Positions 35,527 through 44,300 of a stretch of 64,000 nucleotides of DNA are shown piece by piece. Made by a program: the position numbers and the translations under genes. The DNA is from Desulfobacterales bacterium (GTDB lineage: Bacteria; Desulfobacterota; Desulfobacteria; Desulfobacterales; JADGBH01): contig JADGBH010000006.1 of the NCBI GenBank assembly GCA_015231595.1, forward strand, positions 39,505 through 103,504, given 5' to 3'. Position 1 is the first letter of the stretch; each line of letters opens with the position of its first letter. A model generated the notes under the pieces. The model saw only the letters and a program-made list of their open reading frames with translations, did no database searches and had not been told where the DNA came from.

Positions 35527-36816
35527 GTGACAAGTAGGGAAAACATGGTATTCCATCAACTTTCGCAAGTCTATAACTGGTCATTCCGTAGCGTAATATG
35601 GGGAACTCTTGTCTTCATTTGTGTCGCAATTTGCTTCTGGCTTTTTTATCGTTTTAATCAAGTTTTTTTCGTTTTATTTATTGCTATTGTGATAGGCACG
35701 GTGATCAGGCCGTCTGTAAATTGGCTGCATAAGCGAGGATTTCCCCGTATAGCTGCGGTTATTTTAATTTACTTACTTATTCTCATCCTGTTCATCAGCT
35801 TCGTAATATTATTATTTCCGTTGATTGTTGAGCAAGGTACAACAATTACTTCAGCAGTGCCTGGTTATTACAAAAGCTTGCGTGAATGGATGGTTAAGTA
35901 TCCAAATCAATTAGTTGTAAAACTAAGTGATTTCCTCCCAGCTACATTGCCAAGCATAAAGTTTGTCCAGCAATCAGGAGAGCAGATAATGGCTTCCGCT
36001 GAGCAAGTATTGGATTACTTGGTATCTACAGCTAATATCATCTTTATATCAACAGCTATGCTGATATTGGCATTTCACTGGACTCTCGATGGTCCGGTAA
36101 TAATACAGTCATTATTACAGCTGGTTCCAAAGGACCATCGTGAGAGCATCAGTGAATTGATTACAGCTATGGAAACAAAGGTTGGTTTTTATATTACTGG
36201 ACTTGGTATTCTTAGCCTATCAATCGGCATAATGGCTCTGCTTGCCTATCTGCTAATCGGGTTACCCAATGCCTTGGTGCTGGCGGTGATAGCGGGAATT
36301 ATGGAAGTCGTCCCGATGATTGGACCGCTAATTGGAGCGATTCCTGCGGCGGCAATTGCTTTATCCATAGCGCCTTCCAAGTTGGTATGGGTTATTGTAG
36401 CATCGATTTTTATTCAGGCGATAGAAAACAATTTGTTGGCGCCGAGCGTCATGCGTAAGGCAGTAGGAGTTAATCCTTTCGTCTCCCTGCTGGCACTTTT
36501 TGCCTTTAACTCTTTGTTTGGTATTCCAGGAGCGTTAATGGCAATTCCCATAGCGGCTATTATTCAGCTATTACTCGATCACTTCGTCTTTTATCCGGAA
36601 GCAATTGAACCGGATATTTCTGGCCGCGATTATTATAGCCGGTTGCGCTATGAAGCGCAAAACCTATCTCAAGATTTGCGTAAACAAGCGCGGTTCAAAA
36701 AAATGGGTTCTGACACTACGGTTAAACAGATTGATAAAGTGATGGATGAAATTGAAGGCATTACAACAGACATTGATGCTCTGCTGGCAAAGAAATGTGC
36801 TTCAGGTGTCCTATGA
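35527..36816 (+). CDS. AI-2E/PerM-family membrane transporter, first of a tandem pair
   Basis: The 429-residue protein has about eight membrane segments and family-typical stretches: VLFIAIVIGTVIRPSVNWL, an amphipathic region near 110-160, and PNALVLAVIAGIMEVVPMIGPLIGAIPAA around 255-285. Members export small signals or act as sodium-proton antiporters; the function of this one is not known. The GTG at 35527 or the ATG at 35545 (GTAGGGA upstream) may be the start. It overlaps the next permease gene by the ATGA type, so the pair may form a heteromer. A cytoplasmic tail of about 65 residues follows. Confidence 0.87.
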   Translation: MTSRENMVFHQLSQVYNWSFRSVIWGTLVFICVAICFWLFYRFNQVFFVLFIAIVIGTVIRPSVNWLHKRGFPRIAAVILIYLLILILFISFVILLFPLIVEQGTTITSAVPGYYKSLREWMVKYPNQLVVKLSDFLPATLPSIKFVQQSGEQIMASAEQVLDYLVSTANIIFISTAMLILAFHWTLDGPVIIQSLLQLVPKDHRESISELITAMETKVGFYITGLGILSLSIGIMALLAYLLIGLPNALVLAVIAGIMEVVPMIGPLIGAIPAAAIALSIAPSKLVWVIVASIFIQAIENNLLAPSVMRKAVGVNPFVSLLALFAFNSLFGIPGALMAIPIAAIIQLLLDHFVFYPEAIEPDISGRDYYSRLRYEAQNLSQDLRKQARFKKMGSDTTVKQIDKVMDEIEGITTDIDALLAKKCASGVL

Positions 36817-38036
36817 CGAAGCAATTGGTAAAATTTAGTATAGCGATTATGACAACATTGCTTGCGATGGTTGTTCTGTGGGATTTCCGTATTGTCGTCA
36901 TTTATGTATTGATTTCGCTAATACTTTCAGCGGTGTTGCGCCCATTGGTTAACCATTTGGTTGGGCGATATTTCATGGTGTGTATATCTTGGATTCTACT
37001 GTACATAGCAGTAATTGTTAGTTTTGGATTCTTACTCTTCCAAACCGGAGAGACTGCGATGAATGAGATTCAACAGATGTCTAAAACTGTGTCAGTACGT
37101 GATGAATGGATACTACCGAAATGGCTGCAGGGTAGTTTATTCCAACAGTCGTTAGTAGATCGGCTTCCACAGCCGAGTAAACTTTTTAACGCAGTTACCG
37201 GTGACAAAGGACAGTTCGTATTACCGACAATACTTAGCTTTACGCAAGGCATTGGCGGCATCGTAAGCGGATCACTCGTCATTCTATTCCTGAGTATCTA
37301 TTGGAGCATCAATCAAATTCATTTTGAACGACTATGGCTTTCGCTGCTTCCATCAAATCTTCGCAAACAGGCGCGCGGTATTTGGAAAACAGTCGAACTG
37401 GACATCGGTGCGTATATGCGTGTTCAAGTAATACTAAGTATTCTTTCCGGACTGTTATTAGGCTCAGGTTACTGGCTGTTCGGCTCCCAATGCCCAGCGT
37501 TTTTGGCTTTGGTAGGCGCTATGGCATGTCTGATTCCAATGATTGGGATAGCCTTGTCAATTATTCCAGTACTTTTGATGGGACTATTAACCAGTGTTCA
37601 ACTTAGCTTATTTACAGCGCTTTATACTCTATTCGTTATGGTTGTGTTGGGATTATGGGTCAAGCCGCGACTTTTAAACCTTAAATGGGATAACTCCATT
37701 TTGACCGTAATTCTGCTCATTGCTATGGCAGACGAATATGGAATGGTCGGTATCATCATAGCGCCTCCTTTATCAGTTATATGCCAAATCCTTTGGTGGA
37801 ATTTGGTTGTTTCCAGAGCTGTTTCAGAATCTGAGACAAATATATCAGACATTAAAGAGCGGCAATTACGACTGTTGGACACAATAAAAACAATGGATGA
37901 ACCTCATTTAGCATTAGTGATAAGCAGCATGGAGCGACTTAACATTCTGATTGAGAAAGCTGAACCAATTTTGCAAACCGTTTTGCCAGCTAACGTCCTG
38001 ACTGAAGAACATTCAGAAAAATATTCAAAAGAATAA
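36813..38036 (+). CDS. AI-2E/PerM-family membrane transporter, second of a tandem pair
   Basis: I start at the ATG at 36813, which overlaps the preceding stop as ATGA and has CAGGTG in front; an ATG at 36795 in the same frame is less likely. The 407-residue protein repeats the family layout, with the LVGAMACLIPMIGIALSIIPVLLMGL segment standing where its neighbour has EVVPMIGPL. The conserved motif is more degenerate than in the first permease. The G+C content of the pair looks slightly higher than that of the surrounding genes. It may be a partner subunit of its neighbour. Confidence 0.85.
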   Translation: MTKQLVKFSIAIMTTLLAMVVLWDFRIVVIYVLISLILSAVLRPLVNHLVGRYFMVCISWILLYIAVIVSFGFLLFQTGETAMNEIQQMSKTVSVRDEWILPKWLQGSLFQQSLVDRLPQPSKLFNAVTGDKGQFVLPTILSFTQGIGGIVSGSLVILFLSIYWSINQIHFERLWLSLLPSNLRKQARGIWKTVELDIGAYMRVQVILSILSGLLLGSGYWLFGSQCPAFLALVGAMACLIPMIGIALSIIPVLLMGLLTSVQLSLFTALYTLFVMVVLGLWVKPRLLNLKWDNSILTVILLIAMADEYGMVGIIIAPPLSVICQILWWNLVVSRAVSESETNISDIKERQLRLLDTIKTMDEPHLALVISSMERLNILIEKAEPILQTVLPANVLTEEHSEKYSKE

Positions 38037-38312
38037 ATTTCAGATGATGGTGAAAATTACCCTCACACCCAACCCATTCATTTCACACGACCAGAAAATA
38101 AGTTATATATGACCATAGGTTAAAAATTGACCTTTATTATTGAGCTGTTTTTGACTACTGTGAAAATTCTTTTAAACTAAATATTCATAAAAATCAAATT
38201 GATAGGCACGTAAAGCTGAGGATTAGAATACTTGGCACAAAAGTTGAAATTACTTAATATAAATTTCAGACATTTTATTTATCAAAATATCTATAGCAAG
38301 AAAGGAATAATT

Positions 38313-38639
38313 ATGGATAAAATCAAAGATGCTCTTAAGGTTCTTGATGAGATAGCAAAAGAAAACAAAGAACAGTTAATTAAAACTATGGATGGGAAGT
38401 ATGAATATCTTAAATGTGCCATTATAGACGAGAATGGATTCAAAGACAGTCTGACACTCGCCGCACATAAAATAGCCGATTTCGTAACAAGCGTTAAAAC
38501 GTCATCTAATGAAAAAGCAAAGGAAATAGTTGTCGCATTTAATCAGAGTGTTCACCAAAATCCATGGCATTATATCGGAGGTGTCGCAGTAGGATCTTTT
38601 CTTCTCAGTTTTGTTCTTAACCGTAAGAAAGCAGTATAA
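38313..38639 (+). CDS. DUF883/ElaB-YqjD-like membrane-anchored protein
   Basis: From the ATG at 38313 (GAAAGGA seven bases upstream) the protein has 108 residues. It is helical and charged with one C-terminal hydrophobic segment preceded by NPWHYIGGVAVGSF, the arrangement of ElaB/YqjD proteins that tether ribosomes or act in membrane stress. An in-frame TTG at 38232 would add a 27-residue extension without support. The next gene, two bases later, is holin-X/YqjE-like, matching the yqjD-yqjE order known in Proteobacteria. Confidence 0.8.
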   Translation: MDKIKDALKVLDEIAKENKEQLIKTMDGKYEYLKCAIIDENGFKDSLTLAAHKIADFVTSVKTSSNEKAKEIVVAFNQSVHQNPWHYIGGVAVGSFLLSFVLNRKKAV

Positions 38640-38641
38640 CC

Positions 38642-39040
38642 ATGTTAAACAATATTGAAAATATTTTTGCCTCAATGGCTCCAGGCTTGCTGAAAATTTT
38701 TCAGGGGGCTTTAATATTTTCCATCAAAATTGAAATATTAAAGCTGTATTTAGAATTGGTCGAAATAGCAAGAAATATAGCCATTGTTATGCTGACTTCA
38801 ATTGCTATGCTGTTGTTAGCAATGATAGCATTCGTCATGATACATGTGGGTATTCTAATTTTTCTTCCCTACAGTCTTGAAGCAAAGGGATGGATAATTT
38901 TATTACTTGGTATAATTTATGGCTTAATTTCCTATACTGTCATCAAAAATATGTGTTCAGAAAAAACTTGGCTTCAAATCTCCAAGTCTGCTGAGATGAT
39001 GAACGGCATTATGAACAATAAAGGAGATAAGAAAGACTGA
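38642..39040 (+). CDS. YqjE/holin-X-like small membrane protein
   Basis: The 132-residue protein has two hydrophobic hairpin-forming segments (about 48-75 and 83-105) and charged ends, as in the YqjE or putative holin-X family. It follows the YqjD-like gene with a two-base gap and is surely co-transcribed. The family's function is poorly known; stress or stationary-phase membrane roles are proposed for the enteric homologues. It has no lysis partner here, so I do not regard it as a phage holin. Confidence 0.75.
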   Translation: MLNNIENIFASMAPGLLKIFQGALIFSIKIEILKLYLELVEIARNIAIVMLTSIAMLLLAMIAFVMIHVGILIFLPYSLEAKGWIILLLGIIYGLISYTVIKNMCSEKTWLQISKSAEMMNGIMNNKGDKKD

Positions 39041-39478
39041 TGATAAAATTCAAACTTTTTAATCTTTCTAATATTTTTTCCAATATGGTGTTCAGTGTTT
39101 ATGCTAATCCCAGCCAGCTTACGCTGGCGATCCTCCCACAAGGGGCAATGCTGTTGACTTAACATAAAAGTCCCGTAGGGACGGCCTGTTTGTAGTAATT
39201 GCGATAATCTAAATTTTAGCTCCGTAGGAGCGACCTGTTAATTAAACAGGACACTCCTACGGAGCTAAAATTTGGGGTTTACTAAAATTGCTACAAACAG
39301 GTCGCTCCTAACGGAGCTTAGCTTGATGCATATTACAATTTCCTTAAGTCAACAACATTGCCCACAAGGGGAGGGTAATTGATGAGCCCTTTAAAAACAG
39401 AGCTAAGCATAGAACTTAACGGCCCCGCTTTTTTAAAGGGGGACTTTAAATTGAGTTAAGAAAAAAATTCTAAATTTT
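39041..39478. repeat. Nested palindromic repeat island
   Basis: The 438-base gap has no gene. A 221-base element is delimited by inverted repeats of 20 bases with one mismatch (39143-39162 and 39344-39363, core GTTGACTTAA). Within it, a perfect 20-base inverted repeat at 39211-39230 and 39254-39273 (core GCTCCGTAGGAG) and an outer TTTGTAGTAATT/AATTGCTACAAA pair are nested. A CCAGCTTACGCTGGCGA segment at 39112-39130 matches part of the elements at 6949-7222 and 16601-16832. The layers suggest repeated insertion of small elements into one another. Confidence 0.75.
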
Positions 39479-40369
39479 TTAAAAATGCCATGGATTCTTT
39501 GAATAATCAGCAGGCCTTTTTTCGAGAAAAGACTCTCTACCTTCTTGAGCTTCATCTGTTCCATAAGCAAGTCTTGTTGCTTCTCCCGCGAATAACTGCT
39601 GGCCTACGAGTCCATCATCTGTTAAATTAAATCCAAATTTAAGCATTCTCATAGCTGTAGGAGATTTTGAATTAATTACTTTTGCCCATTTTAATGCTTC
39701 ATATTCCAAATTTTTATGGGGAATAACTTTATTTACCATGCCCATTTCATAAGCTTCTTTTGCTGAATAATTAAACCCAAGAAAAAATATTTCCCTTGCT
39801 CTTTTTTGACCGATTTGTTTTGCAAGATAAGCTGAACCATAGCCACTATCAAAACTTGCTACGTCAGGGTCTGTTTGTTTAAAAATAGCGTATTCTTCTG
39901 ATGCTAAAGTTAAATCACAAACTACATGTAAACTATGGCCGCCACCTACAGCCCATCCTGAAACTACTGCAATAACTATTTTTGGCATAAATCGTATAAG
40001 TCTCTGCACCTCAAGTATATGAAGTCTCCCTAATTTAGACATATCAATGCCGTCTTTTGCTTCATATTTATAACCATCCTTTCCTCTTATTCTCTGGTCT
40101 CCTCCAGAACAAAAAGCCCAACCTCCATCTTTTGGAGAAGGACCATTTCCTGTTAATAAAACAGCTCCGACATCGGTTGTCATTCGAGCGTGATCAAGGG
40201 CTGTATAAAGTTCATCTACAGTATGAGGCCGAAAAGCATTTCTGCATTCAGGCCTATTAAAAGCTATTCTAACTGTACCGTGTTCTTTTGCTCTGTGGTA
40301 AGTTATATCCGTAAAATTAAATCCTTTAACTCCTGTCCATAAATTACTGTCAAATATTTCTGAAATCAT
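39479..40369 (-). CDS. menB: 1,4-dihydroxy-2-naphthoyl-CoA synthase
   Basis: This crotonase-fold enzyme cyclises o-succinylbenzoyl-CoA in menaquinone synthesis. From the ATG at 40369 (AAGGAGA upstream) it has 296 residues. Recognisable parts are IAFNRPECRNAFRPHTVDEL, the oxyanion segment FCSGGDQRIRG, VSGWAVGGGHSLHVVCDLT and the C-terminal ADYSKNPWHF motif, near the C-terminus of MenB. An in-frame start 54 bases upstream has no ribosome site. It is the last gene of the men operon and lies just after a terminator-like hairpin. Confidence 0.95.
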   Translation of the reverse strand: MISEIFDSNLWTGVKGFNFTDITYHRAKEHGTVRIAFNRPECRNAFRPHTVDELYTALDHARMTTDVGAVLLTGNGPSPKDGGWAFCSGGDQRIRGKDGYKYEAKDGIDMSKLGRLHILEVQRLIRFMPKIVIAVVSGWAVGGGHSLHVVCDLTLASEEYAIFKQTDPDVASFDSGYGSAYLAKQIGQKRAREIFFLGFNYSAKEAYEMGMVNKVIPHKNLEYEALKWAKVINSKSPTAMRMLKFGFNLTDDGLVGQQLFAGEATRLAYGTDEAQEGRESFLEKRPADYSKNPWHF

Positions 40370-40390
40370 TATTTGTTCTCCTTCTAAAGC

Positions 40391-40430
40391 TATAAAAAAA
40401 TTTATTATTGATAAAACTATCAATAATAAA
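40391..40430 (-). terminator. Terminator-like hairpin between menD and menB
   Basis: Read on the minus strand, a perfect 13-bp stem (40418-40430 and 40401-40413) with a four-base loop is followed by a seven-base T-run. It lies only about 20 bases upstream of the menB start codon, so no promoter fits between. It is better seen as an attenuator reducing menB transcription than as the operon end. Confidence 0.7.
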
Positions 40431-40499
40431 AAACCATGACTAAGGCTAAAATTATTAAAGATACAGAGATTAGCAATATCTTATTTAAAAATATATCAA

Positions 40500-42242
40500 T
40501 TACATAAAGTGAGATATATTAATTCTATCTCTATATATTTTTAAATCACTATTGGGGGATATAGCTGCTTCGATTAAGCAGTTTGTATTTTTATTCAAAG
40601 CCTCATTATAAGACTTTTTAAATTCTAAGGGAGTTAAAGCAATAAAATAAGGTATAGAAAATTGTTCAGCTATAGATTTAAAATTCATATTATGGGGAGT
40701 AGTCATATATGGAGTCATAATTTCCGGAAAATTATTTATAGGAAGCCTTTCAAATATACGCCCACCTTGATTATTTATTACTATTATAATGACTGATGAG
40801 TTTTGTAATTCTTTTAATGTGAACAATGAATTTAAATCATGGAGAAAAGAAATATCTCCTATAACTGCCGTAACTTTACTACCAGAACCTTTAGCATAGC
40901 CAATTGATGTTGCGATATTCCCTTCTATACCGCTTACACCTCTATTTGAAATAATAGATACTTGTTTTGGTTTAGCTGAAAGCAAGCTGTCAAATGCTCT
41001 TATAACAATAGAATTTCCTATAAATAGAGCTTCTTTTTCTTGAATTTCTTGATTAATTATTTCCGCAATAATCGGAAAACTTAAGACTTCATTGGGCGTA
41101 TTTTTTTTTAATTCCGAATAAAGATTATTTAACGAATCAAATAGAATTTTTGTAGATGATTTGTCTTGTTTAGTATCGTTATTTTTTATATCAATGGAAT
41201 CAATAAAAGAAGAAATAGAAGTCTTAATCTGTATATTAACCTTGTGAGAGGGGTCTCTATATCCTCTTTTTTCTGAAACTAAAATAATGTTTTGCACATC
41301 ATTATTTAATATAGTTTTATAGTATTGTGTTGATACAAGAGCCGTTCCAAGCTGAAGAATCGTATCAGGGCTATATTGTTTTAGGGTTTGAACAGACAAT
41401 GGATGATCAAAACTAAAGATTTGCATGGAAGATGGAACAATCCATTTTAATGATGATGATATATCACAAAAAACAGGCCATTCAATTTGGTTCAAAAAAT
41501 CTTTGATTTTATTAATATCTTCAAAGATGCCTATTCTGCCGATAGCTATCAATCCTTTTTTAGAGGCTTCAATGATTTTTTTTATATCCGTTAAGTCATA
41601 GCTAATTTTTTTTATATCATTATAGCAGGAATATGGTATTTTAGAATTAAACAATTTTGCAGATTGGATTATATAATCGCCATCTAAAGCTGTATAATTT
41701 TCAATCGGAGAAAGAGGCTCTCTAAAAGGACAATTTATGTGGACAGGCCCTGATTTAATGCTCGTAATATAATCGATTTTAGAAACAAGGGTATTAAGAG
41801 GATATTCCACAGTTGGACAGGGCAAAATTAAATTTTTTATGGAAAATTTTCCGAATATTTTTATTTGGTCAATGGTTTGATTCGCATCACTGTCAACTAA
41901 TTCAGGGGGCCTGTCTGCGCTTAAAACTATAATCGGTAATTCATCCCTGTAAGCCTCGATTACAGCCGGATAATAATTAGAAAGTGCCGTTCCTGACGTG
42001 CATATAACTACGGCTGGTTTACCTTTAGCTTTTGCATATCCTAAGGCGCAAAATGCGGCTGCTCTTTCATCAATGACAGATATTTTTATTGCGTCGTCAT
42101 TATATACTAAGGCTGAAATTAAAGGAGAATTCCTGCTTCCAGGCGAAATAAAAAAAGTATCAATCTTATTTTTTATTAATTCTTCTATTATCAAACAAGA
42201 CCATACCATATTTATATTTTGTGTAAGCAATTTTTTTGCCAT
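40500..42242 (-). CDS. menD: 2-succinyl-5-enolpyruvyl-6-hydroxy-3-cyclohexene-1-carboxylate synthase
   Basis: The 580-residue thiamin-diphosphate enzyme adds 2-oxoglutarate to isochorismate. The N-terminal PP domain begins with WSCLIIEELIKN and carries SPGSRNSPL and DERAAAFCALGYAKA; the C-terminal domain has NRGVSGIEGNIATSIGYAKG and the cofactor motif GDISFLHDLNSL...NNQGGRIFERLP. Length and order are those of MenD. The ATG shares one base with the menF stop. It belongs to the ubiE-menF-menD-menB series. Confidence 0.96.
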   Translation of the reverse strand: MAKKLLTQNINMVWSCLIIEELIKNKIDTFFISPGSRNSPLISALVYNDDAIKISVIDERAAAFCALGYAKAKGKPAVVICTSGTALSNYYPAVIEAYRDELPIIVLSADRPPELVDSDANQTIDQIKIFGKFSIKNLILPCPTVEYPLNTLVSKIDYITSIKSGPVHINCPFREPLSPIENYTALDGDYIIQSAKLFNSKIPYSCYNDIKKISYDLTDIKKIIEASKKGLIAIGRIGIFEDINKIKDFLNQIEWPVFCDISSSLKWIVPSSMQIFSFDHPLSVQTLKQYSPDTILQLGTALVSTQYYKTILNNDVQNIILVSEKRGYRDPSHKVNIQIKTSISSFIDSIDIKNNDTKQDKSSTKILFDSLNNLYSELKKNTPNEVLSFPIIAEIINQEIQEKEALFIGNSIVIRAFDSLLSAKPKQVSIISNRGVSGIEGNIATSIGYAKGSGSKVTAVIGDISFLHDLNSLFTLKELQNSSVIIIVINNQGGRIFERLPINNFPEIMTPYMTTPHNMNFKSIAEQFSIPYFIALTPLEFKKSYNEALNKNTNCLIEAAISPNSDLKIYRDRINISHFM

Positions 42243-43612
42243 TAATTTACCTCATCTGACACAGAATAATTACTCATTTTATATTCAATTTCTTTCCATT
42301 CATTATAGGGATCAGACTCATGAATTACGCCAGCTCCTCCAAAAATATGAAGTTCATGCTTATGAATTAGAGCAGACCTTATACCAACGGCAAAATCAGC
42401 TTCATTTTTTTTCATCCACCCAATTGGAGCGGCATACCATCCCCTTTCAAATGGCTCATATTCCCGAATTAATTCTTGCGCTCTTTTTGAAGGATTTCCT
42501 CCTACAGCAGGGGTCGGATGAAAAGATAAAAGTATTTCTAAAAAATTATTATTAGTATCTAATTCACCTTTATATTTAGTTATTACATGCTGAATATTTT
42601 CTAACTTTAAAATTTCTTCTAATATTTCTGTATTGAAATTTTTGCAGAACTTTGCCATTTGGCCTTCAATATATCTTGATACAATTCTTTGTTCTTCCCG
42701 TTCTTTTTTGGAATTAAGCAGTTCTATTTCAAGGGCATGATCTTCTTCATCAGTTTTACCACGAGGCCTTGTTCCTGCTATTGATTCAGCAGTTAAGAAA
42801 TTATTTTTAATAGATATAAGTCTTTCTGGAGATCTTCCTAAAAAAATATTTTCGTCTGATATTTTATAAAAAAAGATAAAAGAATTTTCTTTAATAGTTG
42901 ATATTTTATTTAAAATTAGCAATGGATTCCAAGTATTTTTACCGACTAAAACTTTTTTTCTCGATAGGACAATCTTGCTTATTTCTTTTTCGTTGATTTT
43001 AGTTAAAGCTTTATAAATTATGTTTTCCCATTGTTTTTGATTAGGTATAAGCAATTCATTACATATTTTATTAGGAATAATATCTGCATTTGTTGTTAAT
43101 GCATTATCTATTGATTTAAGTTTATAAGATATTTCTTTGACAACATCCAGAGCCTTTAAATTATTATGATTATAAAAATTAATAATTAATTTAGTTATAT
43201 TTTCTTCTTTTCTTATTTCAATAAAAGGTATCGTGAATCTAAAACAATTGAATCTTTTCCATTCGGCTGACTTTATTTTATCTAAAAAAAAACTTACACC
43301 TCCGAATACGCAAAGATTGTCATCAATATTCCATAATTTTTTTAATTCTTTAGATATTTCATGTTGAGAAGAACTTTTAATAGTAAGAATATTGCCAAGT
43401 CCTGCGATTTCATAAGAGTTGTTTTTATCTTTAAAATAAAATTGCTCTTTTACGTTATAACCAAAAATTAAGTCTAATATATCATAGTTAATATCTATTT
43501 GCTTTTCGATTCGAATATATTTATTTTCAATACGTAAGTCGTTTAATTCATCTTTGAATAATTCATCAAAGTTAAACGTTTTACCGCTAATTTTCACGTT
43601 TTTCCCCAACAT
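42242..43612 (-). CDS. menF: Menaquinone-specific isochorismate synthase
   Basis: This 456-residue chorismate-using enzyme makes isochorismate. The C-terminal catalytic domain shows SIAGTRPRGKTDEEDHALE, LLNSKKEREEQRIVSRYI, HPTPAVGGNP and ERGWYAAPIGWM, all typical of MenF/EntC. The N-terminal 180 residues are diverged. The ATG at 43612 overlaps the ubiE stop by 26 bases; a GTG at 43597 is a possible alternative. Assignment to menaquinone, not siderophore, synthesis follows from its neighbours. Confidence 0.93.
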   Translation of the reverse strand: MLGKNVKISGKTFNFDELFKDELNDLRIENKYIRIEKQIDINYDILDLIFGYNVKEQFYFKDKNNSYEIAGLGNILTIKSSSQHEISKELKKLWNIDDNLCVFGGVSFFLDKIKSAEWKRFNCFRFTIPFIEIRKEENITKLIINFYNHNNLKALDVVKEISYKLKSIDNALTTNADIIPNKICNELLIPNQKQWENIIYKALTKINEKEISKIVLSRKKVLVGKNTWNPLLILNKISTIKENSFIFFYKISDENIFLGRSPERLISIKNNFLTAESIAGTRPRGKTDEEDHALEIELLNSKKEREEQRIVSRYIEGQMAKFCKNFNTEILEEILKLENIQHVITKYKGELDTNNNFLEILLSFHPTPAVGGNPSKRAQELIREYEPFERGWYAAPIGWMKKNEADFAVGIRSALIHKHELHIFGGAGVIHESDPYNEWKEIEYKMSNYSVSDEVN

Positions 43613-44300
43613 AAATTGTAACTACTCCGAAAGTAAGCATTTTAAAACGAATATTTTTAAAACCTGCCTCTGACATTAATTTAGCGAAATCTTTGCCATA
43701 CGGAAAGTCTTCAACAGTTGCATTTAAATATGAATAGGCATTATTATGTTTTGATATTAAATTTCCAATGGACGGAAGAATATGCCGAAAGTATAATAAA
43801 TACATTTGTTTTATAATTTTATTTTGAGGGATGGAAAATTCAATTATTAGTAGTCTTCCGTCTTTTTTAAGAACCCTATGTATATTTTTTAGGGAATTTT
43901 TCATATCATAAAAATTTCTAATTCCGAATCCAATTGTTACAACATCGAAACTTTGATCTGGAAAAGGCAAGATTACGCCATCTCCGATTATAAGTTTAAC
44001 TTTATTTTCTAAACCTTTTTTAATTATTTTTTTATTTCCTAATGTTATCATTTCTTTAGAAAGATCTATACCTGTGATGGAAACAATTTCTTGTTTTTGA
44101 CTTAAAAGAATTGGAATATCTCCAGTTCCAGTGGCTATATCAAGGGCATATTGCCCTTTTTTTATAGGTATAAGTTTTAATAGTTGTTTTCGCCAATAAA
44201 AGTCAAAACCAAATGATAGGAGATGATTCAAAAAATCATAAGTTTTAGCTATATTATCGAATATTTTATATGATGTTTGTTTTTGACTATGTATGTCCAT
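43587..44300 (-). CDS. ubiE: Demethylmenaquinone methyltransferase
   Basis: The 237-residue SAM methyltransferase performs the last methylation of menaquinone. Family motifs are YDFLNHLLSFGFDFYWRK near the N-terminus, ALDIATGTGDIPILL for SAM binding, and VTIGFGIRNFYDMKNSL. The C-terminal MLTFGVVTIYVGEK is also typical. It overlaps the RluA-like gene upstream and menF downstream, so the three are translationally linked. menG is an equivalent name; no ubiquinone gene is seen. Confidence 0.95.
   Translation of the reverse strand: MDIHSQKQTSYKIFDNIAKTYDFLNHLLSFGFDFYWRKQLLKLIPIKKGQYALDIATGTGDIPILLSQKQEIVSITGIDLSKEMITLGNKKIIKKGLENKVKLIIGDGVILPFPDQSFDVVTIGFGIRNFYDMKNSLKNIHRVLKKDGRLLIIEFSIPQNKIIKQMYLLYFRHILPSIGNLISKHNNAYSYLNATVEDFPYGKDFAKLMSEAGFKNIRFKMLTFGVVTIYVGEKREN

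Noticed and set aside
38642..39040. Phage holin
   Set aside because: The protein looks holin-like, but no lysis or phage genes accompany it and the YqjD-like neighbour indicates the housekeeping yqjD-yqjE type.
39041..39478. Short hidden gene in the repeat island
   Set aside because: All frames are broken by stops and the sequence is explained by inverted repeats.
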